The position numbers were made by a program, and so were the translations under genes. A DNA stretch of 64,000 nt, from positions 186,001 to 250,000 of the forward strand of contig JACKDP010000004.1 in NCBI GenBank assembly GCA_020633435.1. Direction: 5' to 3'. The notes beneath the pieces are model-generated. The model was not told the origin of the DNA. It saw only the letters and a program-made list of their open reading frames with translations, and searched no databases. This DNA is from Myxococcales bacterium. GTDB lineage: Bacteria; Myxococcota_A; Bradymonadia; UBA7976; UBA1532. Of this stretch, positions 24,812-34,286 are shown piece after piece. Every line of letters begins with the position of its first letter. Position 1 is the first letter of the stretch.

Positions 24812-26376
24812 GCGTCGATGACGTCGACGCGCGGGCCGTCCGGCGTCCACTCCACGGCGGCCACCTCCCAGAAGTCGTGGGTGGCCACCATCGCCCGGGT
24901 GAGCTCGGCCGCCAGCTCGCCGCCGAGGTAGACGCGCACCGTCGCCTCGCTGACCCCGAAGTGGCCGCTCGGGAAGCGCTCCTCGCGGTAGTAGTCGACG
25001 CCTATCCGGTACGACCCGCCCAGCTCCGGCTCCGCCAGGCTGATGTGCTCGGGCCCCTGGCCATGGACGGCGTCGATGTCGAGGACCGGGTTGCCCGGCC
25101 GGCCCGGTGGGCCCCAGTCGGGGCTCGAGTTGGCGTAGTAGCAGTCGAGGGGGGGCTGCCCCCACTCGGCCGCGTCGGGGTGGCGCAGGTGCAGGTCCAG
25201 GTCGGCGCCGTTCTCGTCGGACGGGTCGGGATCCGCAGGGGTCACCCAGGTCAGCTCGATGTGCAGGGCCTCGTCGGGCCAGGCCTCGATGGTGACGCGG
25301 GCGGGGGCCTGGGGGCAGTCGGCCGAGGGCGCGACGAGGCCCGCGCCGTCGAGGGCCTCGAGCTCCAGGACGTAGCGCCCGGCCAGATCCAGGAACAGGG
25401 CGACCTCCGGGGTGCGCGGGTCGTCGGCCTCGGCGCCGTCCAGGGGGCGGCGGAGGTCCGGGTAGGCCTCGGCCGGGCGCGTCGTCGAGCCGGCGGGGCG
25501 CTCGACCAGCGCCCAGCGCCAGCCGGCCGCGTCGCCTAGGGCCACGAGCGTCACCACGTCGAGGGGCTGCGCCCGGACGACGTCCTCGGCCACGGCCGCC
25601 ACGGGGCACGTCGGCGCGAGGCCGCCGCCCGCCAGGGGCACCTCCACCCGGCCCAGGCCAGCGGCCTCCAGGGCCAGCGTGCCCGCGTAGCGCTGGGCCT
25701 GCCGCGGGACGAAGCGCAGGGCGGCCCGGGCGTCGGCCACGTCGACGAGGCCGAAGGCGGGGGACGTCCCCTCGGAGAAATAAGCCGATGTAATCTCTAC
25801 GCTTTCCCCGTCGCAGGTCCGCAGCACCACGGCCCGGTCGGCCCCCTCGCCGGTGGGCACGACGCCGAAGTCCACCTGCGCCGGCGACGCGACGAGGCAC
25901 GGGCCCGCGAAGCCGGCGAGGGGCACGACCGTGGCCGGCAGGTCGGCGGCCATGATGACGAGATCGGCGGCGTAGGGCCCGGGCGCGTCCGCCTGCAGCG
26001 TCACCTGCAGCTCGACCCCGGCGCCCCGGGAGAGCCCCTCCCCGCCCATCCCGTCGGGGTTGAGGAGCACCTCGGGGTGGGCGATCACGTCCACCCCGTC
26101 GAGGGTGACGGCGAACCCGGCCGGGCCCTCCAGGGCCACGGCCTGCACCATCAGCGTCGAGCGGCCATCGTTGGTCAGGCGCAGCGTGCGCGTCGCGGAC
26201 GTCCCCGGCTCCACGGCGCCGAAGTCGAGGGCCGCCGGCTCGACGAGGACGGACGGCGGGGCGAGGAGGCCCGGCCAGCCCGCGTCCCCGGCGTCGTCGT
26301 CGGGGGCGATGGGCGGGTGCTCGGCGATGCAGGCGGGGAGCGCCCCGCAGAGCAGGGCGACGAGGAGCGGGCGCAT
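24790..26376 (-). CDS. ASH-domain lipoprotein with conserved C-terminal domain
   Basis: This 528-residue lipoprotein has a lipobox at about residue 16 (GALPAC) and an Asp-rich linker. An ASH/Hydin-type immunoglobulin-like repeat starts at about residue 47 (ALDFGAVEPGTSATRTLRL), with a second at about residue 165 (VDFGVVPTGEGADRAVVL). The last 150 residues form a separate domain. It shares ADLDLHLRHP, LDCYYANSSPDWG, LDIDAVHGQGPEHI, YRIGVDYY and THDFWEVAAVEW with the next lipoprotein upstream. I know no name for this domain. It resembles beta-sandwich pre-peptidase-type domains. The gene is 65 bp downstream of its paralogue and is probably cotranscribed. A short segment (25785-25815) uses AT-rich codons where the paralogue uses GC-rich ones. 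Predicted location is the outer membrane. Confidence 0.75.
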   Translation of the reverse strand: MRPLLVALLCGALPACIAEHPPIAPDDDAGDAGWPGLLAPPSVLVEPAALDFGAVEPGTSATRTLRLTNDGRSTLMVQAVALEGPAGFAVTLDGVDVIAHPEVLLNPDGMGGEGLSRGAGVELQVTLQADAPGPYAADLVIMAADLPATVVPLAGFAGPCLVASPAQVDFGVVPTGEGADRAVVLRTCDGESVEITSAYFSEGTSPAFGLVDVADARAALRFVPRQAQRYAGTLALEAAGLGRVEVPLAGGGLAPTCPVAAVAEDVVRAQPLDVVTLVALGDAAGWRWALVERPAGSTTRPAEAYPDLRRPLDGAEADDPRTPEVALFLDLAGRYVLELEALDGAGLVAPSADCPQAPARVTIEAWPDEALHIELTWVTPADPDPSDENGADLDLHLRHPDAAEWGQPPLDCYYANSSPDWGPPGRPGNPVLDIDAVHGQGPEHISLAEPELGGSYRIGVDYYREERFPSGHFGVSEATVRVYLGGELAAELTRAMVATHDFWEVAAVEWTPDGPRVDVIDAYLPASP

Positions 26377-26441
26377 GGTGACCTCCAGACCGTCTGGTGA
26401 TGGAATGTCACCGGCCGCGCCGGCGGATCACCGCGGGGCGA

Positions 26442-28541
26442 TCAGGGGACGCTGTTGTAGTAGCGGTTGATGGGGGTGGCGCGGCGGTCGCCGGCCGTCC
26501 AGATGATGCTCGCGACCTCCCAGAAGTGGTGGGTCGACTGCATCACCCGGCTCCACTCGCCGGCCAGCACGCCGCCGAGGAAGATGCGCACCGTGACCTC
26601 GCTGGGGCCGAAGGTGCCGCCGCTGCCGAAGTTCTCGGCGCGGTAGTAGTCGATGCCGACGCGGTACTGGCCGCCCAGGGCGCTGGTGTCCTCGGGCTCG
26701 TCCAGGTTGATGTTCTCGGGGCCCGCGCCGTTGACGTCATCGATGTCCAGCGAGGGGTTGCCCGCGGCGCCGGCCGGCCCCCAGTCGGGGTTGCCGTTGG
26801 CGTAGTAGCAGTCGAGGGGCGCCTGGGCCCAGGAGCGGCCGCGGGGGTGCAGCATGTGCAGGTCGACGTCGGAGCCGTCGCCGTCGGTCTGGTCGCGATC
26901 GCCCGGGGTGTCCCAGACCATCTGCACGTGGATGTCCTCGTTGGGGCGCGCGTCGATGGTGATCAGCGCGTCGGGCTGGGGGCAGCTCTCCGAGGGGGCC
27001 CAGAGGTCCAGGTTGTCGCGGACGCGCAGGCTGATCACGTAGCGGCCGGCCAGGTCCACGAAGAAGAAGGCGCCCGGGGTGCCCGTGTTGTCCGGCACGC
27101 CGCTGTCGGCGGGGCGGCGGGGATCCTGGATGCGCTCCACCGGCTGGGCCGTGGAGCCGTCGGGCCGCTCGATGACGGTCCACTCGTAGAAGACGGGGGC
27201 GCCGTCGGGGCCGTCGGCGTCGGTGGACGGGCTGCCGTCCAGCTCGATGATGTCGAGGGGCAGGACGTTGAAGGTGTCCTGGCCCACGGCGGCCACGGGG
27301 CAGTCGTTCAGCGTGCCGCGGCCCACGATGGGCACCTCGATGACCGGGCGCAGCGGGTCGTTGCTCTCGATGATGAGGGTGCCCCCGTAGGCGGCGGTGT
27401 CCTCCGGGGTGAAGTCGACCACGATCTGCCGGGTCGGGGGGGCCTCGTCCATGACGAAGGCGGGCAGCTGGGTGGGCAGGTCGGGCACCGAGCCCTCGTC
27501 CACGGTGTAGACGGGGGAGGAGTCGTCGCGCAGGTAGACCGCCGTGATCTCGAGGGGCTGGCCGCCGCAGCTCTCGATGGCCACCGGGCGGCTCTCGGTG
27601 CGGCCGGTGAGCGCCGCCGGGAACTCCAGCGTCTCGGGCTGCACGCGGATGCAGGGGCTGGCGCCGTTGGCGGTCAGCTCGACCGTCTCCTGGGGCCGCT
27701 GGGGATCCGTCGAGAAGATGACGATCTGGCCGGCGTCGGGGCCGTCCACCTGGGGGGCGTAGACCACCTGGAGCTCGAAGCTGGTGTCATCGGAGAGGCC
27801 CGGCTGCCCGTCCTGATCGGGGTCGGCCAGGATGCTGGCGTCCTGGGCCAGATCGACGCCGTTGACGCGCACGGTGAAGTCGGGGGAGCCGTTCACCACG
27901 ATGTCCTCGATCAGCAGCACGGAGCTGCCGATGTTGGAGACGCGGACGGTCTCGGTCGCCTCGGTGCCCGCGCCCACGCGGCCGAAGTCGATGGTGCGAG
28001 GCGCCACGTTGATCTCGGCGCCGCCCTCATCCCCCCGGATGGGGATGGAGATGTTGCGGTTGCTCGGGTCGTTGGTCTCGAACTCGATGACCCCGCCCGC
28101 GCCGGTGTCGTCGCTGGCCGAGTACTCGAGCACGAAGGTGATGGCCGAGCCGCGGGGCACATCCACGACGCCCGGGAAGCTGTTGACCCCGCGCTGGATG
28201 GCGATGCGCTGCTGGGGCGCGGCCCCCGCGCCGGCGTCGGCGGCGTCGGCGCCCTGCACCACGAAGAAGAGGCTGTAGTCGTCGGCGCTGCTGGCGAAGC
28301 GCCCGGCGAGGTGCGCGAGCTTCAGGGTGCCCTGGCCGATGTTCTCGACCCGGACCTGGCGCTCGGCGCGGCTGCCCACCACGAGGCGGGGAAAGACGAA
28401 GGCCTGGGGGTTCCACCGGGCCGTCGGCGCCGCGCTGGACTCGATGCCCTGGTCGTCGCAGCCGCCCAGAGACGAGGCGCCGAGCACGAGCACAGCGGCT
28501 GACAGGATCAAGGAAAGTCTCGCGCGACCGGGCGTCTTCAT
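26442..28541 (-). CDS. ASH-domain lipoprotein, longer paralogue
   Basis: This encodes 699 residues from ATG 28541 behind GAGGAGCTGCCC. It has a lipobox at SLGGC (Cys at about residue 28) followed by Asp-Asp. At least three ASH/choice-of-anchor-type beta domains follow: FVFPRLVVGSRAERQVRVEN near residue 50, IDFGRVGAGTEATETVRVSN near 190, and LEFPAALTGRTESRPVAI near 310. A PKD-like segment follows (about 430-530; PSTDADGPDG, LAGRYVISLRVRD). The C-terminal domain (SDVDLHMLHP, DCYYANGNPDWG, LDIDDVNGAGPENI, STHHFWEVASI) is shared with the downstream gene. The architecture suits a surface structural or binding protein. The 220-bp gap before its start holds its promoter region and the 3' end of the aminopeptidase gene; I see no clear promoter motif there. 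Confidence 0.75.
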   Translation of the reverse strand: MKTPGRARLSLILSAAVLVLGASSLGGCDDQGIESSAAPTARWNPQAFVFPRLVVGSRAERQVRVENIGQGTLKLAHLAGRFASSADDYSLFFVVQGADAADAGAGAAPQQRIAIQRGVNSFPGVVDVPRGSAITFVLEYSASDDTGAGGVIEFETNDPSNRNISIPIRGDEGGAEINVAPRTIDFGRVGAGTEATETVRVSNIGSSVLLIEDIVVNGSPDFTVRVNGVDLAQDASILADPDQDGQPGLSDDTSFELQVVYAPQVDGPDAGQIVIFSTDPQRPQETVELTANGASPCIRVQPETLEFPAALTGRTESRPVAIESCGGQPLEITAVYLRDDSSPVYTVDEGSVPDLPTQLPAFVMDEAPPTRQIVVDFTPEDTAAYGGTLIIESNDPLRPVIEVPIVGRGTLNDCPVAAVGQDTFNVLPLDIIELDGSPSTDADGPDGAPVFYEWTVIERPDGSTAQPVERIQDPRRPADSGVPDNTGTPGAFFFVDLAGRYVISLRVRDNLDLWAPSESCPQPDALITIDARPNEDIHVQMVWDTPGDRDQTDGDGSDVDLHMLHPRGRSWAQAPLDCYYANGNPDWGPAGAAGNPSLDIDDVNGAGPENINLDEPEDTSALGGQYRVGIDYYRAENFGSGGTFGPSEVTVRIFLGGVLAGEWSRVMQSTHHFWEVASIIWTAGDRRATPINRYYNSVP

Positions 28542-28761
28542 GGGCAGCTCCTCGAAGTCGTCGGCCCTGCCAGGGTCGACCGATCATCTCGAACATGCCG
28601 CACAGCTCTCCGCGCGGCACGCAAAGGTCCGGCTCCCGCGTGTGGGCATTCCAGTGCAAAATGCTTCACCCGCGCGGCGGAGGCCGTCGTCGGCCGTCCG
28701 CGCCCGACAGTATGCGGATTCAACAGAGCTGTGTCGAATGAGGCGGCGGGTGTGCGCCGAA

Positions 28762-31321
28762 TCAGGCGTCCTCGCCGAGGGCGAGGCGCAGGGCCGCCGA
28801 CGCGCGAGCGACCAGGCGGATGTTGCGATCGGCGGCGTCCAGCGCGAGGCGCAGCGTGCGGTCGGCGCCGGGGGGGCCGCCGCTCGGGGGGGGCGAAGAG
28901 GGCCGCCCAGGCGTTGCGCTCGCTCGTCGTCCGGGCCGCCGCCGCGATGCGGGGCAGCGGCGCGAGCAGCCCCTCGCCGGCCCGCGCAGCGATGGCCGGG
29001 TAGCGCGCGTCCAGCCAGCGCAGGATGGCGTCCCGGCCTCGGCGGTGCCGGCTCATGGGGCGCAGCAGCACATGCAGCTCGGCGGGGCGCAGCAGCGGCG
29101 TGAGGTAGCTGGCCAGCACCTCGGGCAGGAGCAGCGGATCCTCGACGGCCCCGAGGGCCCGCACCAGCAGCGCCCGCAGGCCCGGCGCCGTGGCGCGGGC
29201 CAGCGCCGCCGTCAGCAGATCCAGCCGGCGCCGGTCGGCGCTCGCGGCCGCCAGCGGCCAGGCGTACTCCGCCGAGGCCAGGTCCGGCTCCTCGGCGACC
29301 AGCAGGGCGTCGGCCCGCGCGCAGACGGCCGCTCGCACCGCCCCGTCCTCCCCCAGCCGGACGAGGGCGCTGACCAGGGCCGGCCGGACCAGGGCGTCCT
29401 CCACCGGCTCCCCCCCTCGACGCCACAGGCCGATGACGGGGAGGCGCGGCGCCAGGGCGGCGCGGACGCGGGCCGCGAACGCGGCGCGCTGGGCGTCGGG
29501 CACCAGCCGGAAGGCCAGGCGGTCCAGGACGTCGAGGCTGGCCTCCACCACGGCGCGCTCGGGCCGCTGCGCCAGCCCCAGCAGGGCCTCCAGCAGCAGG
29601 GCGGCGTCCACGTCGCCCACCTCCAGCAGCGCCCAGAGGTGCCCCGGCAGGGCGGTCAGCTCCCGCGGGCTCAAGGCGGCCCGGCCCGGCCCGGCCAGGC
29701 TGGCAAGCAGCGACGCCGGCAGGCGCCAGCGGTAGTAGCCGCGCTCCTCGGCGTTGGGGTGCAGCCAGGTGGGCGGCGCCGTCGTCGTCAGCAGGACGGG
29801 CACCTCCGAGGCCCGGACCGCCGCGGTGTGCACGCCCGCGGCGGTCCCATAGCGTACCTGCACCGGCACCTCCCAGCGCGGCGGCAACGCGGCCCCGACG
29901 GGCGGCCCGAAGCGCTCCGTCGACACCCGGAACACCCGCGGATCGTCGGTCGCCTCCACCACCACCGCCGGCAGGCCCACCTGGTCGAGGAAGCCGGCCA
30001 GCACGGCCCCCACCGGCTCCCCGGAGGCCACCTCCAGCTCCTCCAGCAGCCGGGTCGTGGTGGCGTTGCGGTGGGCGTGGCGGCCGATCCAGCGCCGCAC
30101 CGCCGCCTGGAAGGCCGCGTCCCCCACCCAGGCCCGCGCCATGTCGAGGATGGCGGCCCCCTTGGTGTAGGTCACGCCGTCGAAGGCGTCGCGGATGTCG
30201 CCGCCGTCGCGCACCGGCTGGCGGACGGCCCGGGCCTCGGCGAGCACGTCCTGGTCCATCACCCGGGCGACGTCCCGCAGGAGGTCGAGCCCCAGGGAGA
30301 ACGTCGGGGCGATCTCGTCGGCCACGACGGCCTCGAGCAGCGTCGCGAAGGACTCGCTCAGCCAGAGATCGTCCCACCACGTCATGGTGACGAGGTTGCC
30401 GAACCACATATGGGCGAGCTCATGGGCCAGGACGACCAGCGTCCAGCGCAGGTCGCTCGCCGCGCACCGGGCGGGATCCACCAGCAGCAGGCGCTCGCGG
30501 AAGGTGACGAGGCCCACGTTCTCCATGGCCCCGGCCACGAACTCGGGCACCGCCACCAGGTCGAGCTTCTCGTACGGGAACCGCCGGCCGACGAAGCGCT
30601 CCAGGCTGGCCAGGATGGGCGGCACATGCTCCAGCGCGTGGCGGGCCAGCTCGCCGCGGCCCCGGGGCGTCAGCGCGCGCACGGGCACCGGCGCCTCGTC
30701 GAGCGCCACCACGTCGAAGGGCCCCACCACGACGGCCACCAGGTACGTGGGGATGGGCGGCGTCGTCGCGAAGCGCCAGCAGACGCTCGGGCCGTCGGCG
30801 CGACGCTCCAGGCCGCGGCCGTTGGAGGCCACCAGCGCGCCCGCCGGCGCGTACACCGTCATCGAGAACGTGGCCTTGTGGCGCGGCTCGTCGAAGCACG
30901 GGAAGGCCCGCCGCGCGGCGACGGGCTGGAACTGGGTGAAGAGGTACGGGCGCCCCTCCACCTCGACGCGGTACAGGCCCTCGGGGTGGCTGCCCACGGT
31001 GCCCGACCAGGCGAGCTCCAGCGCCAGCACCCCCGCCGGCAGCGGCCTCGGGGCCGACAGGCAGAGCGCGCCCCCCGTCCCGCTCCGCGGCTGGAGCGCG
31101 ACGGCGCCCCCGCCGACCCGGGCCTCGGCCCGCTCGATGCGCAACCCCTCGGCATGCATCAGGATCTCGTCGGTCCCGACCTCGAGCTCGAGCTCCATCT
31201 GCAGCTCGCCGCGAAACCGCGAGGCCGCCGGATCGAGCCAGAGGGACAACCGATAGTGCAGCGGCCGGGCGGCGCCCTGCAGCGGGCACTCGCCCGGCGG
31301 GAGGGCCCGGCGTGGGCTCAC
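28762..31321 (-). CDS. M1 family zinc aminopeptidase with apparent C-terminal frameshift
   Basis: This is a gluzincin aminopeptidase of about 850 residues. It starts at GTG 31321, overlapping the TGA of the upstream paralogue (GTGA). It shows GAMENVG and the zinc site HELAHMWFGNLVTMTWWDDL at about residue 300, with the third ligand in LSESFA. An Arg/Ala-rich helical C-terminal half follows. It lacks a signal peptide, so it is probably cytoplasmic. Read literally, the frame runs to 28538 through an unlikely Pro/Arg-rich tail. Removing one base in the G8 (28886-28893) or G7 (28870-28876) run restores GADRTLRLALDAADRNIRLV and a stop at 28762-28764. This matches the end of the upstream paralogue (TDRNLRQVLERIDRCVRLR). 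I take this as the true end; it is either a sequencing slip or a slippery tract. Confidence 0.8.
28870..28893. repeat. G7 and G8 homopolymer tracts at a frame break
   Basis: G7 lies at 28870-28876 and G8 at 28886-28893, inside the 3' end of the minus-strand aminopeptidase gene. A one-base difference in either run decides whether the conserved C-terminus is read. Confidence 0.7.
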
Positions 31322-34155
31322 CGGCGCGGCCGGGTGGGCTTCTTCGCCCCGCGGGCCGGCTTGCGGGTCGCCTTCGCTGGCTTGCGGCCGGCCTTCGTGG
31401 TCTTCGAGGCCTTCGTGGCCTTCGTCGGCGGGGCCGCGGGCGGCGGGGCGGGCTCGACGCGCCGCTCCTCCACCGGGGCGGGGCGGTAGGCCGCCAGCCA
31501 CGCGCCCACCGGGGCCGCCAGGCTCGCCCGCAGCCGGACGCAGCGATCGATGCGCTCCAGCACCTGCCGCAGGTTGCGATCGGTGCCATCGGGCGCGTGC
31601 TCGGGGGCGCCGAAGAACGCGGCCACGCGGGCGCGCTGCTCGGCCAGGCAGAAGCCGCTGGCCAGGAAGGGCAGCCGCGGCGCGCCGGCCGGGCCGACCA
31701 CCTTCACCAGCTCGGGGTAGCGGCGCTCCAGCCAGGCGAAGGCCGCGGCGCGGGTGGCCGGGCGGCCGGCGCCGCGGGCCACCGTGAAGAAGTCCTGGGC
31801 GCGCAGGGTGCCGTCGAGCAGCAGATCCAGCGTGCGCGTGAGCAAGGCCGGATCCTCGAAGGAGGCCAGCGCCCGCAGCACCGCCGACTGCAGCGTGGGG
31901 TCGGGCGCGCTCGCGTGGGCCGCCTTCAGCCGCTCCCAGAGCGCCGCGTCCCCCGTCCACGCCGCCACCGGCAGGGCCTGGATGACCTGCTCCTGGGGCA
32001 CCGACGCCGGATCGTCCAGGAACCGCCCCACCGTCTCGGTGGCCTGGGCCCGCAGGGACTCGTCGGCGCCCAGGTACGCGAGCGTATTGAGGATTCTTGG
32101 CCGCAGCAGGCGATCGGCCACCGGCTCGTCGGCCCGCGGCGCGAAGCCGAGGCGGTCCGCGTGGGGCTTGAGCAGCTCCCGCACGAAGCGGGCGAACGGG
32201 GCCCGCAGGGGGTCGTCGATGGCGACCTGGTCGATCTGCACGAGGCCGTCGAGCACCCCCTCCACCACGATGCGGTGGGTGTCGGCGGCGAGGGCCTGCA
32301 GGGCCTGCAGGTACGTGGGCACCGCCAGGGCGTCGGCCTCCAGCAGCGCGGCGAGCACCCCGGGCAGGGCCACCCGCTCGGCCAGGGGGGCGTCCGACCG
32401 GGCCAGCAGGGCGGCCAGCCCCGGCCCCCCGGGCCCGTCCGCGAGCGCCCAGAGGTAGTAGCCCTGCTGGTGGGCGTTGGGGTGCAGCCAGGTGGGGCAG
32501 GCCGCCAGGTCGAACGTCCCCGTGGGCCCGTCGAGCACGAAGCACTGGCTCTTCGCCGCCCCGTCCCCCGCGGCGTAGCGGACGCAGACCGGCACGCGCC
32601 AGGGCTCGCCCCCCGCCACCTCGGAGCCCGCGGGCAGGTAGCGCTGCTGGCGCAGCGTCACGCTCGGCTTGCCACCCGCCGGGCAGCTCACGGCCGCCGT
32701 CACCAGGGGCACCCCGGGCTGGTCGAGGAAGCGCTGCAGCGTCCCCGGCACGTCCTGCCCCGAGGCCTTGCTGAGCGCCGCCAGCAGATCCGTCGTCGTC
32801 GCGTTGCCGCCGGCGTGGGCGTCCAGGTAGGCGCGGACGCCGGCGCGGAAGGCGTCCGCCCCGAGCCAGGCCTCCGTCATGCGCAGCACCGCCGCGCCCT
32901 TGCCGTAGGTGATGCCGTCGAAGGCGTTCTCCACGTCGCCGCCCGACTCGATGGGCTGGCGGATGGCCCGCGTCGACTGCTGGGCGTCCAGGCTCATGAC
33001 GTAGCGGGCCTCGGCCACGGCCTCCAGGCTGGCCTCCAGCTCCGGGGCCACCGCGTCGACGATGCGCGACGACATCCAGGTGGCGAAGGCCTCGTTGAGC
33101 CAGAGGTCGTTCCACCACGCCATCGTCACCAGATCGCCGAACCACAGGTGGGCCAGCTCGTGCGCGATGACCGAGAGCGCCCACATCTTGCGCTGGGCCG
33201 GGGCGCGGTCGGCGTCGAGCAGCAGCAGCGTCTCGCGGAACGTGACGAGGCCGGGGTTCTCCATCGCGCCCGCCGCGAAGTTCGGCACCGCCACCAGATC
33301 GAGCTTGTCGAAGCCGTGGGGCCGGCCGAACCAGGCCTCCAGCGCGGCGTGGATGCGCGGCGCCTGGGCGAGCGCGTAGGCCGCCAGCACGCCCTTGCCC
33401 CGCGTCGCCACGAGGCGCAGCGGCACGCCCGGGATGGCGTCCACCGGCGCCGGCACCACGTCGAACGGGCCCACCGCGAAGGCCACCAGGTAGGTGGGCA
33501 GCGCCGGCGTGCGGGCGAAGTTCACCACCGTCATCCCGCCCTCTGCGCGGCGGCCGATCTCGCGGGCGTTGGCCAGGGCCAGCAGGCCGTCCGGCACGCG
33601 CAGCGTCACCTGCCAGGGCGTCTTGAACTCGGGCTGGTCAAAGCAGGGGAAGACCTGCCGCGCGTGCAGCGCCTCGAACTGGGTGAAGGCGTACCAGTCC
33701 TCGTCTTCCTTGACGCGGTACAGGCCGTCGGGGACCTCGGGCAGCGGGCCCGTCCAGCCGAAGCGCAGCACGACGTCGCCCGCGGGCAGCGCCTCCGGGA
33801 ACTGGACGGCGAGGCCGCCATGCAGGCCCTCCGTCGCGGTGCCCGCCACCACCCGCGCCCCGATCTGGGCTTCGGCGCGCGAGAACGTCAGGCCCTGCGC
33901 GTGCAGCACCACGCGGTCCGTCGCGGCGGCCAGCGTCACGGCGATCTCGCTCTGACCCGAGAACGTCTCACGGGCCGGATCCACTGTGAGATCAAGGGCA
34001 TAGGCGGTGGGCACGGCCTCGCGGCCCAGGCGCACGTCCCCGTCCACGCGCGGCACCTCGGCCACCGTCGCCACCACCTCGGCGGGCGGCGGGCGCCCGG
34101 CGCAGGCCGCCAGCAGCGTGGCGACGAGCGCGAGGCGGGGCAGCGGGTGGCGCAT
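31318..34155 (-). CDS. M1 aminopeptidase lipoprotein with Lys-rich C-terminal tail
   Basis: This 945-residue protein has a lipoprotein signal (LVATLLAAC, Cys at about residue 18), so it should be anchored in the outer membrane or periplasm. The M1 aminopeptidase fold follows: GAMENPG at about residue 298, the zinc site HELAHLWFGDLVTMAWWNDL at about 332 with Glu in LNEAFA, and YGKGAAVLRM. The last 45 residues are a Pro/Ala/Lys/Arg tail (KATKASKTTKAGRKPAKATR and on) like histone H1 or AlgP C-termini, which is not a normal part of M1 enzymes. The tail may bind polyanions such as LPS or DNA (inference). The downstream gene is a signal-less paralogue coupled by GTGA, giving one enzyme outside and one inside. 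The likely role is stepwise removal of N-terminal residues from peptides obtained from outside. Confidence 0.85.
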   Translation of the reverse strand: MRHPLPRLALVATLLAACAGRPPPAEVVATVAEVPRVDGDVRLGREAVPTAYALDLTVDPARETFSGQSEIAVTLAAATDRVVLHAQGLTFSRAEAQIGARVVAGTATEGLHGGLAVQFPEALPAGDVVLRFGWTGPLPEVPDGLYRVKEDEDWYAFTQFEALHARQVFPCFDQPEFKTPWQVTLRVPDGLLALANAREIGRRAEGGMTVVNFARTPALPTYLVAFAVGPFDVVPAPVDAIPGVPLRLVATRGKGVLAAYALAQAPRIHAALEAWFGRPHGFDKLDLVAVPNFAAGAMENPGLVTFRETLLLLDADRAPAQRKMWALSVIAHELAHLWFGDLVTMAWWNDLWLNEAFATWMSSRIVDAVAPELEASLEAVAEARYVMSLDAQQSTRAIRQPIESGGDVENAFDGITYGKGAAVLRMTEAWLGADAFRAGVRAYLDAHAGGNATTTDLLAALSKASGQDVPGTLQRFLDQPGVPLVTAAVSCPAGGKPSVTLRQQRYLPAGSEVAGGEPWRVPVCVRYAAGDGAAKSQCFVLDGPTGTFDLAACPTWLHPNAHQQGYYLWALADGPGGPGLAALLARSDAPLAERVALPGVLAALLEADALAVPTYLQALQALAADTHRIVVEGVLDGLVQIDQVAIDDPLRAPFARFVRELLKPHADRLGFAPRADEPVADRLLRPRILNTLAYLGADESLRAQATETVGRFLDDPASVPQEQVIQALPVAAWTGDAALWERLKAAHASAPDPTLQSAVLRALASFEDPALLTRTLDLLLDGTLRAQDFFTVARGAGRPATRAAAFAWLERRYPELVKVVGPAGAPRLPFLASGFCLAEQRARVAAFFGAPEHAPDGTDRNLRQVLERIDRCVRLRASLAAPVGAWLAAYRPAPVEERRVEPAPPPAAPPTKATKASKTTKAGRKPAKATRKPARGAKKPTRPRR

Positions 34156-34286
34156 CGGGACCTCCAGAGCCGGGACGCAGACTCTACGGTCGCCCTGGCC
34201 CTGGCGTCCACACCGACGTGCACGCGCAGGCCATGGACGCCCGGCCCCGAAAGCGTCAACATGCCTCTGGAAAGGAGCCCGCGCGC

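Noticed and set aside
28538..28762. C-terminal extension of the M1 aminopeptidase in the literal frame
   Set aside because: The tail is Pro/Arg-rich and unrelated to the paralogue. A one-base homopolymer correction restores the conserved end at 28762.
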